Source: Silurus meridionalis
Taxonomy: Eukaryota; Chordata; Actinopteri; Siluriformes; Siluridae
Assembly (NCBI RefSeq): GCF_014805685.1
Contig: NC_060899.1
Location: 14,102,954-14,166,953 of the forward strand
Reading direction: 5' to 3'
DNA: 64,000 nt
Positions 1 through 24,511 of this stretch are shown here, piece after piece. The position numbers were made by a program, and so were the translations under genes. The notes below the pieces were generated by a model. It saw nothing but the letters and a program-made list of their open reading frames with translations, did no database searches and was not told the origin of the DNA. The first letter of the stretch is position 1; each line of letters opens with the position of its first letter.

Positions 1-235
1 CAGATTCATTCTCGTTACCTGAGCAAGCAGGGCGGGGGAAAAAAAAACAGAAGTCAAACAAATATGTACTAAGAAAGACTTCATGAAGTAAACAAAGTAT
101 GTACAGAATGATGACCGTTTGTTTGTCTTTCAGTATTGTTTCCTGGCAAATGTCAGATGTACAGATAGTGGTGTTTTCTTTAATTATTATCTGTTATCTG
201 TTCCTTTATTTTTTTTGCCCTTTTTAATCTTTCAG

Positions 236-12071
<11,836 letters not shown>

Positions 12072-13230
12072 AACCCTCAGAGATCATAATAGGAAACAAA
12101 GTGTGACTGATTTCCTGCTTAGATTCTTCTATATTTTACGTTTTCTCCAACACAGACCCCGGGTTATGTGAGGAGGAAAGTATCTATACAACAATAAGTA
12201 ATGGACCGCTCTCTAAACAGTCATCCTTCCGCTTTCTGTAATGCAGCTCCTACCTTCTACCCCCATAAACACTAATGTGGTATGTTCCAGGAACACAGTT
12301 GATGAACGTGCTGGTGGCGTGTTTGTGGGAAACGTGCGGATGTAAATCAGCTGTAAAGTCTGATCTAATACTTAAAGATCTTTTTTTTTTTTTGGTTTAT
12401 TTGTTTCTGTCGAGGTAGAACTGAGTAAAGTGCTGAACCTAATGAGGGCATCAGATTTTTTTTTTTTTTGCTCTGAGGAGTGCATTATGATTTTTTTACA
12501 CGAATGAAGAGAAAGTGTGAAGTATTTTCCTACTGCTTTATACAGCTTTAATATGCACTTGCTTAATTTTGACAGTGTTGCTCTGGAGATGAGTCATCAG
12601 TATAGTGATGCACCGAAATAATCGTTTTTTTTAAATAATAGTTTAATTATCTATTCAAACGATTTGTATAATGTTTTGTGTGTTGTCAGTAATATCCTAT
12701 TAAAAGCACAAATATTATTATTATAATTATTTATTTATTTTATTATTATATATCATTTCAAGAATTTATTTCGGTGCATCACTACTCTATTGAAGTCTCA
12801 ATCCAAACATCTTACCAACGAAACACTGTCTAATCGACTGTCTGACGCAGCAGGTTTCCGAGTTTCGGATATTAGCTAGACGGGTCGTGTTGAAAAACAA
12901 GACAGGGTTTCTCTGCCGAATGCAGACACGATGGGTACAGTAATATTTAGTAAAATGATAAGTGAGATTTAAAATGCTGCAACGTGGACCTTCCCTATGC
13001 CTTATCGGATCAAGAGGTGTGTTTGGGTTTTTAAGGGCTGATTATCCCCCTCCCCTCCATGTCATACATCATGATCGATAGAGCTAGATCATCTTTAAAG
13101 TTTCAATCACGTTTAAAAAATGTGTGACTCAAGCATTTCGATTGACTGCAAGGTAAACTGGTGTCCATTAAAACACTGTAAATGTAGATTGTGTACAGTA
13201 AATAAAGGACTATATTGTACAAAGACTGAA
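12072..13230 (+). other. map7: map7 3' untranslated region
   Basis: After the TGA at 12069-12071 the sequence is AT-rich and has no open frame or plausible splice continuation. A consensus AATAAA at 13201-13206 is the best poly(A) signal, so a UTR of roughly 1.15 kb is inferred. It contains an inserted TA-flanked MITE (12605-12782) and two long T runs. The true cleavage site is not determinable from sequence. Confidence 0.55.
12605..12782. mobile_element. MITE with terminal inverted repeats, in the map7 3' UTR
   Basis: Ends are 'gtgatgcaccgaaata' and its reverse complement 'tatttcggtgcatcac' at 12782, flanked by TA on both sides (12603-12604 and 12783-12784). The 178-bp AT-rich interior has no coding capacity. 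The TA target duplication suggests Tc1/mariner-type mobilisation, although the tip resembles some hAT elements. Confidence 0.75.
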
Positions 13231-13824
13231 TACACCCCAAAAAATAGAACACAATGGCTACATGATCTCAGACTGTAACCTGGCATCTGTACCAGCTAGA
13301 ACAGAGAGCTAAACGTTTCCCAGCCACATGAATAACACTTAGAAACTCACCAAACTAAAACTACGCTCTGCACATTCATAATCTTCAGTCATTTTCTGGC
13401 TTTTTTTTTTCTTTCATCTCTTTACAAAATCCTCATTCTTATTTCCCTTTCAAGCAGTCACATCTGTATAGCATGTAAAAAAAATATATATATATTAAAA
13501 TCAATAAATCATTTTTTTGAAAGACATATCTGCTTTATTAAACATTTTTTATTAGAATTTAGATTTTACAGTAAGACAGCACACCCCTTTTTCTTATTTG
13601 GATCCTCTGGGGATGTGTGTTTTTATATATCTATCTGTCTGTGAGTTGATGTTACCTACCTATCAATCATTTTACCCATCATTCCATCACTTTCTGACAA
13701 ATCTAAAGTCGAGAGAAATCGTTAGTAGCGCTTTCGAAATTGTGTTTGGAAAGGAAAAAAATGCTGATGTTGAATAGTTATTAATATAATAGTTTAATAG
13801 TTATAAATATATTCTAAAATTTGA

Positions 13825-13830
<6 letters not shown>

Positions 13831-13862
<32 letters not shown>
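13831..13862 (+). repeat. (AC)n microsatellite
   Basis: About 16 AC units between map7 and the receptor array. The flanking block 13450-13560 ('cagtcacatctgtatagcat', then 'aatcaataaatcatttttt') recurs downstream of other receptor genes near 27650 and 35200, and in part near 24950. It therefore marks the 3' edge of the duplicated receptor cassette. Confidence 0.9.
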
Positions 13863-13868
<6 letters not shown>

Positions 13869-13896
13869 CATTTTACTAGATGCATACTGAGTACAT

Positions 13897-14175
13897 AATA
13901 GTCATCGTCTTCTTTCGGCTTCTCCCATTAGGGGGCGCCACAGCGGATCATCCGTCTCCATACCCCCCTGTCCTCTACATCTGCCTTTTTCAACCCAACT
14001 ACCTGCATGTCTTCCCTCACCACATCCATAAACCTCCTCCTTGGTCTTTCTCTTTTCCTCCTCATGGTTTCTCCATCCTCAGCATTCTCCTACTGATATA
14101 CCCCATGTCCCTCTTCTGCACATGTCCAAACTATCTCATTCTCGCCTTCCTTACATTGTCTCCAAAACATTGTAA
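13897..14175 (-). mobile_element. Non-LTR retrotransposon 3' end (WFGHV-type), copy 1
   Basis: The minus strand carries a decayed version of the C-terminal region found intact at 31974-32189, ending in the common tail 'ggcgccccctaatgggag'. 5'-truncated. Other copies are at 21988-22140, 31925-32235 and 45857-46235. Confidence 0.65.
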
Positions 14176-14490
14176 GCAGTATAAACAATATTAGGCAGTA
14201 AGACTGCAACAGCTCAGATACACTGTACACATATAATTAAATACATCAACATTCAAACTGCAAAATCAACAAGTAAAACCTCGAGCCGCAATACATTATA
14301 ATAAAAAACAAAAAACTACTGCTGACACAGAGAGCCTAGTTCTTATCGTTTGAGACTACAAACAACATCGGCACACATTCATAATTTTGTCAAAGTGGTC
14401 AAAATGTAGATAAAATTTAAGCTTGGTGTTAAGAAGCTTGAATGTGAGGGATGTGACTCTCAAAAGACAAATCTCCATTCACTTCTGCTG

Positions 14491-15658
14491 TTATATGCAC
14501 CAAAACCTTTTTTTTTTTGCGAGAAATTTGCAAGACCTTTTACTTGAAAGACTACGATCATCAGGTTTGCTAGTCCGTGGACTTTTATTAACTGAAAGAT
14601 CACAATATTCATGGCTTGAACCTTCATGTTCAGTTCCCACCGGTGCAGTTTCAGAAGCAGCTCGCTTTTCCTCTCTTTTACCGGATTCTAGACCAAATAA
14701 ACCATAAATCACTGGATTGAGGCAGCATCGGGTAAAAGCCAGAATAAAGCAGATGTATGTGCCATTAATAAGATGTTTTTCATTGGTATAAATCCAAATC
14801 TGATGGTAATCTAAGATGTAAAGCAAATTCAATGTGTTATAAGGAGCCCAGCAAATGAAGAATGTAGTGACCAAAACGAAGGCAAGTCCAGTAGTTATGT
14901 TGCTGTGGTTTCCTGGAAACTTAACAGTTGGCAGGATCCTGATGTAGCAGAAACCCATGACCAAAAAGGCACTTACAAACAGAAGGAGCTCTTTATACAT
15001 GGTGATAACATATGGAATTGTCTTGCTGTACCTACAGCCTCCTGAGTAAGACTGGGCATTAATGTTCACCATGACTGGCAATGCTACCAGGATGCTCATC
15101 ACCCACGCAAATACAAGACCATCTCTGACACAAAATTCTTTTTTCCAGTCTGATTGAGGGTGCACCACGGCCATGTAGCGCTCGACACTCATCAACACCA
15201 GGAACACCATGCTGCTGTAAAACCCGACTGAAGAATAAAAGCTGTAAACTTTGCACACTGTCTCTCCCAGAGTCGAACCCCAGATATGGTCATAGACCCA
15301 GAAAAGTGGTCCAACAGTAAACAGCAGGTCTGACAGAGCCAAGTTGAGAATGATAATCCTGGTCAGTGAAGGAAGTTTCATACAGAATACACTGATCATG
15401 ATCAGCAGGTTGATTCGAGAAAGACTGAGGAGAATTACAATGCTGAGGTTCATGGGAATTTCAATGCTTCTGTATTCAGCCTTGGAGGTTTCGCTGTATA
15501 TTTCTTGTACAGTTATAGTCTTCATCAGTGTGCTGGATTCTGAAAAGAATATATAACCAGTATTATTCGATTATTACTATGAAATAATTAACAAAATTAG
15601 CCAAAATGTACCCGGGGTGTCATTCATTATACCAAAGAAAACATGAATTCTTACCCAT
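14491..15658 (-). CDS. XCR1-like chemokine receptor 1 (divergent)
   Basis: Seven-helix rhodopsin-type GPCR at the plasma membrane, expected to bind a chemokine and signal through Gi. Exon 1 is ATGG at 15655-15658 (donor GTAAG); exon 2 is 14491-15539 (acceptor TCAG). The product is about 350 aa, starting MESSTLMKT. Visible motifs: LNLALSDLL in TM2, TM3 Cys near residue 97 and its ECL2 partner (GGCRYS), ERYMAVVHP after TM3, CWAPYN in TM6, and NPVIYGLFGL in TM7. Oddities: the TM1 'LVGN' core reads LSRIN, so Asn1.50 is shifted or lost; helix 8 is replaced by ESGKREEKR through small in-frame deletions; there is no N-terminal or ECL3 Cys; and the Ser/Lys-rich tail is longer than in its neighbours. 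The frame is intact, but constraint looks relaxed. XCR1 assignment rests on general similarity and on array members with HRY; a tree is needed. Confidence 0.85.
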
Positions 15659-16170
15659 TCTCCTCTTCTGATTTTTGACCAGCTTAACAAAATGAAGCCA
15701 ACTCACTTTATTTACTTTTATTCCTAAAGGTCTCTGTAGAATGATCAAAAAGTTCCTCGTTGCCTGCCTCTTTGCATGCCATGCTTCATAAAGCTGCGAT
15801 GATATTCAGGTTAACATCAAAAAAGAAGCACATGGTGTAAACATGCTTTCACCAAAATCATGTTTTTTTGCCATGTGAGGTTTTGAGGTGTGAAAAACTG
15901 GAACATTTTGCCCAACCCGAATTCCTGTTAATGCTACTACATATCAAGTGAACATTTGTAATCAGACACTTAGATGTTGGCTACAATTATAAACCCATGC
16001 AGATACAAATTACAAGAATGAAGGATTTTTATTTTATACATAATTATATACTGTACATATGGAATAGATCAATTTACATTAAGAAAATTTTGAAAAAATA
16101 AAATAAACAGGTCTGATAAGGAAGAAATAGAAAAAGAGAAATGGAACAGACTGGATTTATTAATGTGATG

Positions 16171-16640
16171 CAGAGATGACAAAAGTACACACATCCTCCA
16201 TTTAAGTAGAAGTACAGATGCTCATGTATGAAAAGACTCTGGTAAAAGTTGAAGTACTGATTACACTTTTTCACTCAAGTTAAAGTAAAGAAATTTGGGC
16301 TCTGACATGTACTTAAGTAAAAAATTTCTTGCTTATTGTTAGCTTTGTAGGCTAGAATACGCCTGTGATGTTCCAGGAAATGACTAGGAGTAGGTTGATG
16401 GGTGAAAAATGGCGTGCACTACAAAGAAAGAGTATTGATCATGTCACCAAATAGATTAAAACTAAGATAACATGCCAGGTTTGAAAATGTTAGAAGTAGA
16501 AAGTGCAGATATTTGTGTCAAAAATATGAGTGAAAGTAAAAAGTTGTCTGAAAAACAAATAGTGAAGTAAAATACTGATACCGAAAAATCTATTTAAGTA
16601 CAGTAACGAAGTATTTATGCTTCATTACTTCCCATCTTTG
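16171..16640. mobile_element. hAT-like non-autonomous element
   Basis: Ends are 'cagagatgacaaaagtac' and the inverse of 'caaagatgggaagtaatg', enclosing repeated 'acttaagtaaaa' motifs typical of a common fish repeat. An 8-bp target duplication is visible with one mismatch: atgtgatg (16163-16170) and gtgtgatg (16641-16648). A related copy lies at about 47757-48440. Confidence 0.7.
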
Positions 16641-17293
16641 GTGTGATGTGTAAACCTGCTGATATACCGCTGCTAATATAAATTGCATAAGCACAAGTAC
16701 AAGTTCTCACTTTATAAACCTCTTTAATGAATGCATTTCATACTGCATGCACAATTCTTATTTTTAAGGATTGAGTTTTATCTTCTGACTGAAAGCAAAT
16801 CATTTTATTTACAGAAATGACACATTTGACATTTTAATGTCAGCTTGGATAACCACTAACTCACCATGGCCCACTAACATGGCTGCCCCAGATTATAATT
16901 CTGGAAAAGCACACAAACTCTGTCACATTGACTTCTAATGACAGCTTTTCACAATTACATCTGCACCTACATAAACAGACCAGAAACACTGCTTGATCTG
17001 ATCTCGACTACCTGTTTTTGATTACAACCTGACCTTATGAATAGGATTTGTTTGCCTGTGTTTTCCAAAAGTGCAATCAAAACCTTTTTGGCCTACCATG
17101 CATGAAAATATAGTTAAGCTTGATGTATATGATCGAATTTCAAATATATCTAGCTACTTCTCATTCTGTAGGTAGGTGTAGCACAACCATGTTTGAAGAA
17201 GTGGTTTATATAGACTACTTATTCTACACACACACAAAAAAAAACAGTCATTGACCCAGAAACTACTTGTGGTATACAAGGACTACACACTTT

Positions 17294-17294
<1 letters not shown>

Positions 17295-17347
<53 letters not shown>
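17295..17347 (+). repeat. (TG)n microsatellite
   Basis: About 26 TG units, intergenic. Confidence 0.96.
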
Positions 17348-17348
<1 letters not shown>

Positions 17349-17875
17349 ATTGGGGGCTTACCATCTGAGGTGATACTGCAGCCATTATTTTCCACTGACA
17401 CCATGCTCTTGTATTCAATTCTTTACATATGCAAATCAATCAAAACTAATTCAGAAATATTGCAGTTGCTTAGACAGTAGGTTTGTGTTCTGTGGGATTC
17501 TTACCCTTGCCCATTTTTCATGCTTTTTTCAAACAACATTTTCCAACTTTGACAGCAGAATCCTGAATAATGTCTTTTTTTTTTTAATTTTTCTTTTTTA
17601 CATATTTTAAGTCAGTGTTATCTGACATTTGGGTCCTGCCGTAGTTTTAATGGTGAAAAGTTGATAACTGAAAGTTATTAACTAAACACCTGTTGCTGAT
17701 TACAAAGACACCATCGGAGGACCACCACCGAACAGATATTATCTGGGAGACACTGACACCGTAATCTGTGTAATGCTGTATGTTGAGTGTATGAGATTTA
17801 AATGTGTCATCCTAATTATCAAGAATACCATAAGATTTATGTGGATTAATGTAATGTAGAATTCAGTTAAAAAAT

Positions 17876-18001
<126 letters not shown>

Positions 18002-18024
18002 CTAAAAGAATACCCTTTAATTTT

Positions 18025-18205
18025 CTGGAAAGATGTTCTGATGTAGATGAGGTGAGGAGGCCTGGGGTGCATTCAGAATAACAATTGATCTTAGAGGTGT
18101 TCAGTAGAGCTGAGGTCAGAGGTCAATAGCAGGCCACGCAAGAAGCCACTTCATCTTACTGTATAGGCATTGTCATGCTGTAACATGTTTGGGTTTCCTA
18201 GTTCC
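18025..18205. mobile_element. Family-A MITE fragment
   Basis: Shares 'gtagatgaggtgaggaggcc' and 'cattgtcatgctgtaaca' with the copy at 57520-57930. The termini are lost. Confidence 0.6.
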
Positions 18206-19594
18206 TAATGAAAACGAATTAAGTTCCTAATTAAAATGTATTAAAACTGACCAATCATAACTGAGAATTTTTAAATTTGCATCCTGAAAACTAGAGATGA
18301 CCCAGAATAGATGAACAGTCAGTGCTTTGAGAGGAGGACGCTGATTTGACCACCAATCTCACAGAGGTGCTATGAAACAAGGATCATGCCATTTTAGTTA
18401 GATGGGGGTGCTCAATGTCTGATTTCACATAGAATAAGTTGATTTCTGGCAATAAACTGATATACAGCCTATTATGATATTGTTGTAAATAAAAATGTGA
18501 AAAGAATGAAGCTTTTAATAAATATTTTTAATAAAGATAAAGATTACATTTTAATTATTCAAGCATACCGTTCGATCTGCCTTTGCCTTACGTAATACCA
18601 TTTTTTCTGCATTATGAGGTTTTGAGGTCTATGAAACTAGGGCACGTTGGCATCTTCAATTCCTGTTAACATTTCCTGTGACTGTTTTGTGACAAAAAAA
18701 AGCAATAAAATAAGTCCGTGTAATCAGAGACTCAGAGAAATAATAATTGTATACATATAAAATGTATATAAATGATAGGTATAAAAAAGGTATAATAGTT
18801 AGGTATAATATAAAATGTGAAAAATAATTATAAAGAAAAGATGGAAAAAAAAAAGGGCTGGTATGGATTCACATTTTATAGTGTTACAGCCTGGAAATGA
18901 AATAGATTTTCTGTAATAAAAGAAATATTCTCTAAATATACCAGTAATACTAAAGTGGGTCAAAATGATCAATAAAGGTCATTACATTATTGTAATGAAA
19001 TAAATCACAATAATTATTTTTATTTAAAATATATCACTAACATTTTTTTTTTCTTTTCATTCTGAATATGCATAAGAAAAATGGCTAAACAGGGCATCTT
19101 GGAGAAAAATATTTATTTTATTGTCTCAACTGGTTTTGAAATGGGAGGTATCAAGACAAATCGTGGTATACAAGTTTATATAATATGCAAAAGAAAATAA
19201 AAGAATATCTTTATTTTTATTTATTTTTTACTAAGAGTACCTTACTATATGCTGTGCAGTAAATTATTACTTACAAAATGCTAAATAACCTGAATAAAAT
19301 TTGAATTAGAATTTGAATAAACAGCCTACAGTATCTGTAGCAATAAAGAAACATATGCAGTGTAAGAAGAATAGACTGTTTGTATAAACTGTTTGGCAGT
19401 AACAGTGTAACAGCTCAGATGTACAATTATAATGAAGGACATTATTGAATTACACAGCATGACATGCGAAAACAACAACCACAAACTGTATTTTTTAGTA
19501 ATGGTTAATCAAAAGAGGATAGCGCCGGTTATAGTGATTATAGGGCAAAAGCACGCAAAAACACAGATTTCTAATCTAATGAGGATTTTAGAAT

Positions 19595-20992
19595 TCACCC
19601 GGTATTGAATTGTAAAATTGTGTCTCTCACAATTTTATGGAATTTTAGACCAAATAAACCATAGATCACTGGATTGAGGCAGCATCGGGTGAGAGACAGA
19701 AGATTGCAGATGTTGAAGGCATAAAAACAATTATCATCCTTGCTAATAACATTGATGCCATGCCAAGTTAGGATGTACAAAAAAAGAAATATTTTATAAG
19801 GAGCCCAAAAAAGAAAGTAGGTAGCTACCAGTATGAAAGCAAGTCCAGTAATTCTCTGGCTCTGGTTTGTTGGTGACCTGAACATGGTTAGCAGAATCCT
19901 GATGTAGCAAAAAGCCATGAACACAAAAGCGCACACAAAAAAAATGATCTTTTCATAATTAACAGCAATAAATACAGATTCACTGTTATACATACAGCCT
20001 GCGTAAGACCAAGCTTCAGTGTGCACTGTGCCTGGCAATGCTGCTAAGGCAGTCATCACCCATGCACATATAAAAATGCATGTAATGCAACCTTTTGTTT
20101 TCCAGCCTGAGTGAGGGTGCACCACGGCCATGTAGCGCTGAACACTCATCAACACCAGGAACACCATGCTGCTGTAAAATCCAATAGAGGATAGAAATTC
20201 GAAAAACTTGCACGCTGCATCTGTAAGAGTCCAAGGCCAGAAGTATTTACAGACCCAAATAACAGGTTGGCTAGTGAGCAGCAAGTCTGAGAGAGCCAAG
20301 TTGAGTATGGTGATGCTGGTCAGTGTTCGAAATCTCATATAGAAAATGCTGAACCCAGCAACCAGGATGTTACCAATGAGACTGAGGCTTATCACAATGA
20401 TGAGGACTATAGGAATTTTAATGTGTCTATTTTCAGCCGGGGGTACTTTGTTGTCCATTTCATTACTATAAAAGTCAACATAGGTGTAGTAATCTGTAAT
20501 CGTCGTTGGTGTGCTGGTTTCTGAAAAGCAAAGCAAGGATTAAATAAAAACAATACATCTTTGACATCCTGTTTCACTGATATCTCTCTTTACTTTCTTG
20601 AGCCTAGCTCATTTTTTTATGTGAAACATGCAGCAATTAGCCATTGGTTACAACCACCTGCATAATAGATTTTTTTTTTTATTACCGTCCATGTGTCTGA
20701 TATATTTCACCCCTTGACAGATTGTAACAGGATTAAATTATTAAGTCAGTGGTGTTTTATAAAGAACTATTTCGAAAGAATGGTTTGGTTGCTATATAAT
20801 GATGATATATAATATGTGAGTTAAGCTGTGAGTTAAGCTGTGAGTTAAGCTATACTATATTGAGGAAGTAAGCAGACCAAATCACTACTGAATCAGTGAT
20901 GAGATTGTTAATAATTAGTAAGTTGTTAATAAATAGTTCTGTAAATTGTGAAAAAAAAAAACATTGTAGCTGAAACAAGAATTCTTACCCAT
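19595..20992 (-). CDS. XCR1-like chemokine receptor 2
   Basis: Exon 1 ATGG 20989-20992, exon 2 19595-20520; about 309 aa starting METSTPTTITDYY. The N-terminus is Tyr/Asp-rich (DYYTYVDFY), a usual site of tyrosine sulfation and chemokine contact. TM1 keeps SLIGN and TM2 LNLALSDLL, although the following PFW-type motif reads PVIWV. There is a TM3 Cys (ACKFFEF), an ECL2 Cys (AGCMYN) and QRYMAVVHP in place of DRY. TM6 is LFWAPYK and TM7 NPVIYGLFGLK. The tail after helix 8 is very short (RDTILQFNTG), with few phosphorylation sites. ECL3 has one Cys (DDNCFY) but the N-terminus has none, so the second chemokine-receptor disulphide cannot form. The frame is intact and splice signals are consensus. 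Confidence 0.88.
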
Positions 20993-21246
20993 TATCCTTT
21001 CCTGAATTAAGACCTAGGTCACTGATGAAAGTCAACAGAATCACTTAAATCACCAAAGCTTCTTCACTCTGCCAGATGTTTTAACTGCTGGAGTTCCCCT
21101 TGTCTTTGTCTTTTCACAATGAGGTGAAAGTTAAAAGGACGCAGCAGTGGTGTGACGTAAACACTCCTTCTCCAATACCATTTTTCCGCACTGTTTTGAG
21201 GTGTAAGTAACTGGAATTTGTGGCCCACCCCCAATTCTTGTTATCA

Positions 21247-21426
21247 TTCCCTGTAAAGGCTTATACATCTTATACAAGCATATACAAACAGTGAGCAGTA
21301 GATCTGCAGAGCTAAATTGAGTATGACAATGTTGGCCAGTGATTGAATAATGACAATAAGGATGATCATGATGCTGAGGATTATGCAAATTATATAACTG
21401 TAATTCATGAATACATTGTTGCACAA
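21247..21426 (-). pseudogene. XCR1-like receptor fragment (TM1-TM2)
   Basis: The minus strand reads IICIILSIMIILIVII, then SLANIVILNLAL, then shifts frame where LSDLLLTV is expected. This matches the array's TM1 start and TM2, with the second half of TM1 and ICL1 deleted, one further small deletion, and nothing receptor-like downstream. Promoter-like sequence related to the other cassettes lies on both sides ('gaatgcttccag' types). A relic of a former array member between genes 2 and 3. Confidence 0.75.
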
Positions 21427-21987
21427 TTAATCAAATAATGAATAGTCAAGCTTACATATGATCAGGTGAATGCAATGTTTCAGTTCTTCTCTCTCATGCT
21501 CTTTTTTACACTGTACTTCAAAGAGCTGCTTTCACATGCTTTAACTAGTAACAGTTTTTCTGCTGTGTATGGTTTTGTGGTGTGAGTAACTGGAAGTAAA
21601 AGCAGCAAAGCCTGCCACCCTGTCAATGCTTCCAGGTCTGTAAGTACAGGTTTAAAAAAAAGTAATACAAAAATTATACTATAAAATAAAGGTCTATTAG
21701 TGCTACTACAACTATTCTAACAACAAATCCATTTTATGGCAACAAAACACTCCGTTTAGTGAAGAGAAATGACAGTCCATCATTACAACAAATGAAGGTC
21801 AGTCACTTTAAAAAATCGTAATAACTCTAAACTATTCCCATGTGTAGTTGCCAAAACCATCAAACGCTATGATGAAACAGGCTTTTGCGAGAACCATCCC
21901 ATGAAAGGAAGACCAAGAGGATGCAGAGGGTACGATTATTAAAATTACCTGAATCAGAAACCAGTAGAAACTGTCCTTTGGTCAGAT

Positions 21988-22140
21988 AAGTCCTTCTTTT
22001 TTCGGCTGCTACCAGTAGGGGTCGCCACAGTGGATCATCCATCTTCATACCCCCGTGTCCGCTACATCTGCCTCTTTCAAATTACCTAACCAACTGCATG
22101 TGATCCCTTACTTACCATAAACCTCCTCCTTTGCCTTCAA
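21988..22140 (-). mobile_element. Non-LTR retrotransposon 3' end (WFGHV-type), copy 2
   Basis: The segment 'ttcggctgctaccagtaggg' followed by 'gtggatcatccatcttcat' matches the tail of the copies at 13897 and 31925. Strongly 5'-truncated. Confidence 0.6.
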
Positions 22141-22589
22141 GGTCAAGTCCAAATATGAGATTTTTTTGTTCTAACTACTGTCTTTGTTAGACGTACCGAG
22201 GATGAACAGATGGTTCCAGAACATGTGATTCTCACACCTATTTGTGTATCTATAGCAAGTATGTAGCATTAAAGGCAATCAAATCTTTATTTTGCAGTAA
22301 TAGTGCAATGTACAAATATTATCAATGGCATGAAACAGCACATGACAAATGCAAAATCAACAAGTGAAACCATGAGCTGCATTACATAATAATGGTAGAG
22401 GTTAATAAAAAAAAACACAAGAAGCAACACATTCTTAATTTTATTACAACAAGTTCAGAACAACAAAAGAAAGTGAAAAGCAAATGTCTTTTTCAGGATG
22501 ATGGGCACTGAATGAGTGAACTGCACTGTCTATTATTATGTGTTTGACTTCAGGTCTCAGAAAACATGATTTCTATCCAGCTTAATGAC

Positions 22590-24511
22590 TTAAATATTCA
22601 AACTGGCATAGCTGTCAGAATGACAGTCCTCAATTCCCATCTGTGCAGGGTTTGAAGCAACCTGTCTTTGAAAAATCTCTCGCACAGTTTTACACAATTT
22701 TAGACGAGATAAACCATAGCTCACTGGATTGAGGCAGCATCGGGGGAGAGCCAGAATATAGCTGATGTAAATGCCGTAATTAAGATGTTTGTCATTTGAA
22801 AAGGCCGTGATCTGATGATAATCTAAGATGTACAGAAAATTCAGTATGTTATAAGGAGCCCAGCAAATAAAATAGGTAGCTACCAGAATGATGTCAAGTC
22901 CAGAAAATGTGTGTCTCTGGTCTTTTGGTGACTTGAAGATGGTTCGCAGAATGCTGATGTAGCAGAAACTCGTGACCAACAAGGCACACACAAAAACGAT
23001 GATCTCTTTATACATAATAACAACAATTGCAGCTTTTCTTCTGTACCTGCAGCCTCCTAGGTAATGCTGTGCTTTAAAGTGCATTGTAATTGGCAATGCT
23101 GCCAAAACACTCATCACCCACACACAGGTAAGTACATCTGTGACAATATGTCCTTCCTTCAGACCTGAGAGAGAGTGCACCACGATCATGTAGCGCTGAA
23201 TACTCATCAAAACCAGGAACAACATGCTGCTGTAGAACCCAGCTGAGGATAAAAAGTTGTAAACTTTGCACACTGAGTCTCCGAGATCCAAACGCCAGAT
23301 GTAATCAGAGACCCAGAACGGAAGTCTGATGGTGAGCAGCAGGTCTGACAGAGCCAAGTTGAGTATGAAGATGCTGGTCAGTGATTGAAGCCTTGTGTAT
23401 ACACTGACCAAGATGTTACCAATGAGACTAAGAAGGCCGAAAATGCTGAGGATTATAGGAATTGTTATGTGTATGTTGTTCATAATTTTGTTGCTGTACA
23501 GTACTGAACTTTCATACTTAGAGTAACCAAACCGAGGTCCATCTATAGTCTCCATCATTGTGTTGTTTCCTGGAAAAAAGCAGAGATAAATTTTAAAAAA
23601 AGCATCTCTGCCATCCTTTTTAAAAAAACCTATTATAATGTCTTGTGTCCTGTTCTCTCAATGTCTATAATCCTCAGACATAATAATGCAAAAACATTTA
23701 ATACTATTTTTTCCCTTACATATGTAGAACACTAAAGAATATTTATGTGCAACAAAAAGTGTTATAATGTCAGTAGGGTTATAACAAAGGTGGAAATTCT
23801 AGTTGAAATAATTCTAGTCTCTCTTCCCTCTATTATGGACATTTACACCACATGCTGCATCCGCAAAGCAAACAGCAGTGTGGATGACCACACACACCCG
23901 TCACACACACTTTTTACTCTCCTGCCATCAGGAAAACGGTTCCGAAGCATTCGGGCCGCCACATCAAGACTGTGCAACAGTTTCTTTCCTCAAGCCATCA
24001 GGCTTCTCAATACACAGAACTAAAACGGAACTTACACACACTCACTCTCACACACTATTATTTTTACTTGACCATACTACACTCTCTAACTGCTGTTTTT
24101 TGCACCTTTCACTTTATTATACTGTTTACATGCTGTTTTTTTGCACCTTTGACTGTATTATACTATACTGTTTACATACTGTCTTTTGCACCTCTTGATT
24201 GCTGCTGTTTTTTGCACTACATTGTTCTGGTTATATTCACTCTGGGGTATAGTTTTTTTTACTGTGTCTTGTGTTGTCTGTCTGCACTGTCTGTCTGTAC
24301 TGTTTTTTGTCTGCACTGTTTGCACTCGGTTGCACTCGATGCACTTTCTGTAGCTTTGTGTTGTGTTGTAGCTCTATGTTGTTGTTTAGTGTAGCACCAG
24401 GGTTCCGGAGGAACGTTGTCTCGTTTTTACTGTGTACTGTGTACCACTGTGTATAGTAGAAATGACAATAAAAGCCTCTTGACTTGACTTGAAATAAAAA
24501 TTCTTACCCAT
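22590..24511 (-). CDS. XCR1-like chemokine receptor 3
   Basis: Exon 1 ATGG 24508-24511, exon 2 22590-23569; starts MGNNTMMETIDG (NNT is a glycosylation sequon). TM1 has SLIGNILV but lacks about four residues before the VR-L-SLTS loop compared with its neighbours, so TM1 is shortened at its cytoplasmic end. Other motifs: LNLALSDLLLT with PFWVSDYIW; TM3 Cys (VCKVYNF) and ECL2 Cys (GGCRYR); QRYMIVVHS in place of DRY; CWAPYN; NPVSYGLSRLK. The Ser-containing tail ends HSDSYASLNI. No N-terminal or ECL3 Cys. The roughly 940-bp intron holds a + strand LINE 3' end (23812-24492) that begins about 240 bp from the acceptor and ends 16 bp from the donor. Regulation through the shared promoter upstream of exon 1 is inferred. 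Confidence 0.87.
23812..24492 (+). mobile_element. LINE 3' end (L2/CR1-like), inside receptor-3 intron
   Basis: The + strand encodes LLPSGKRFRSIRAATSRLCN then SFFPQAIRLLN and a stop, the C-terminus of a common fish non-LTR element. An AT-rich 3' UTR follows, with 'caataaaagcctcttgac' and a short terminal TTGAC-type tandem repeat (24477-24492), as in L2/CR1 elements. Antisense to the receptor gene. The coding remnant is split by a frameshift. Confidence 0.75.
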
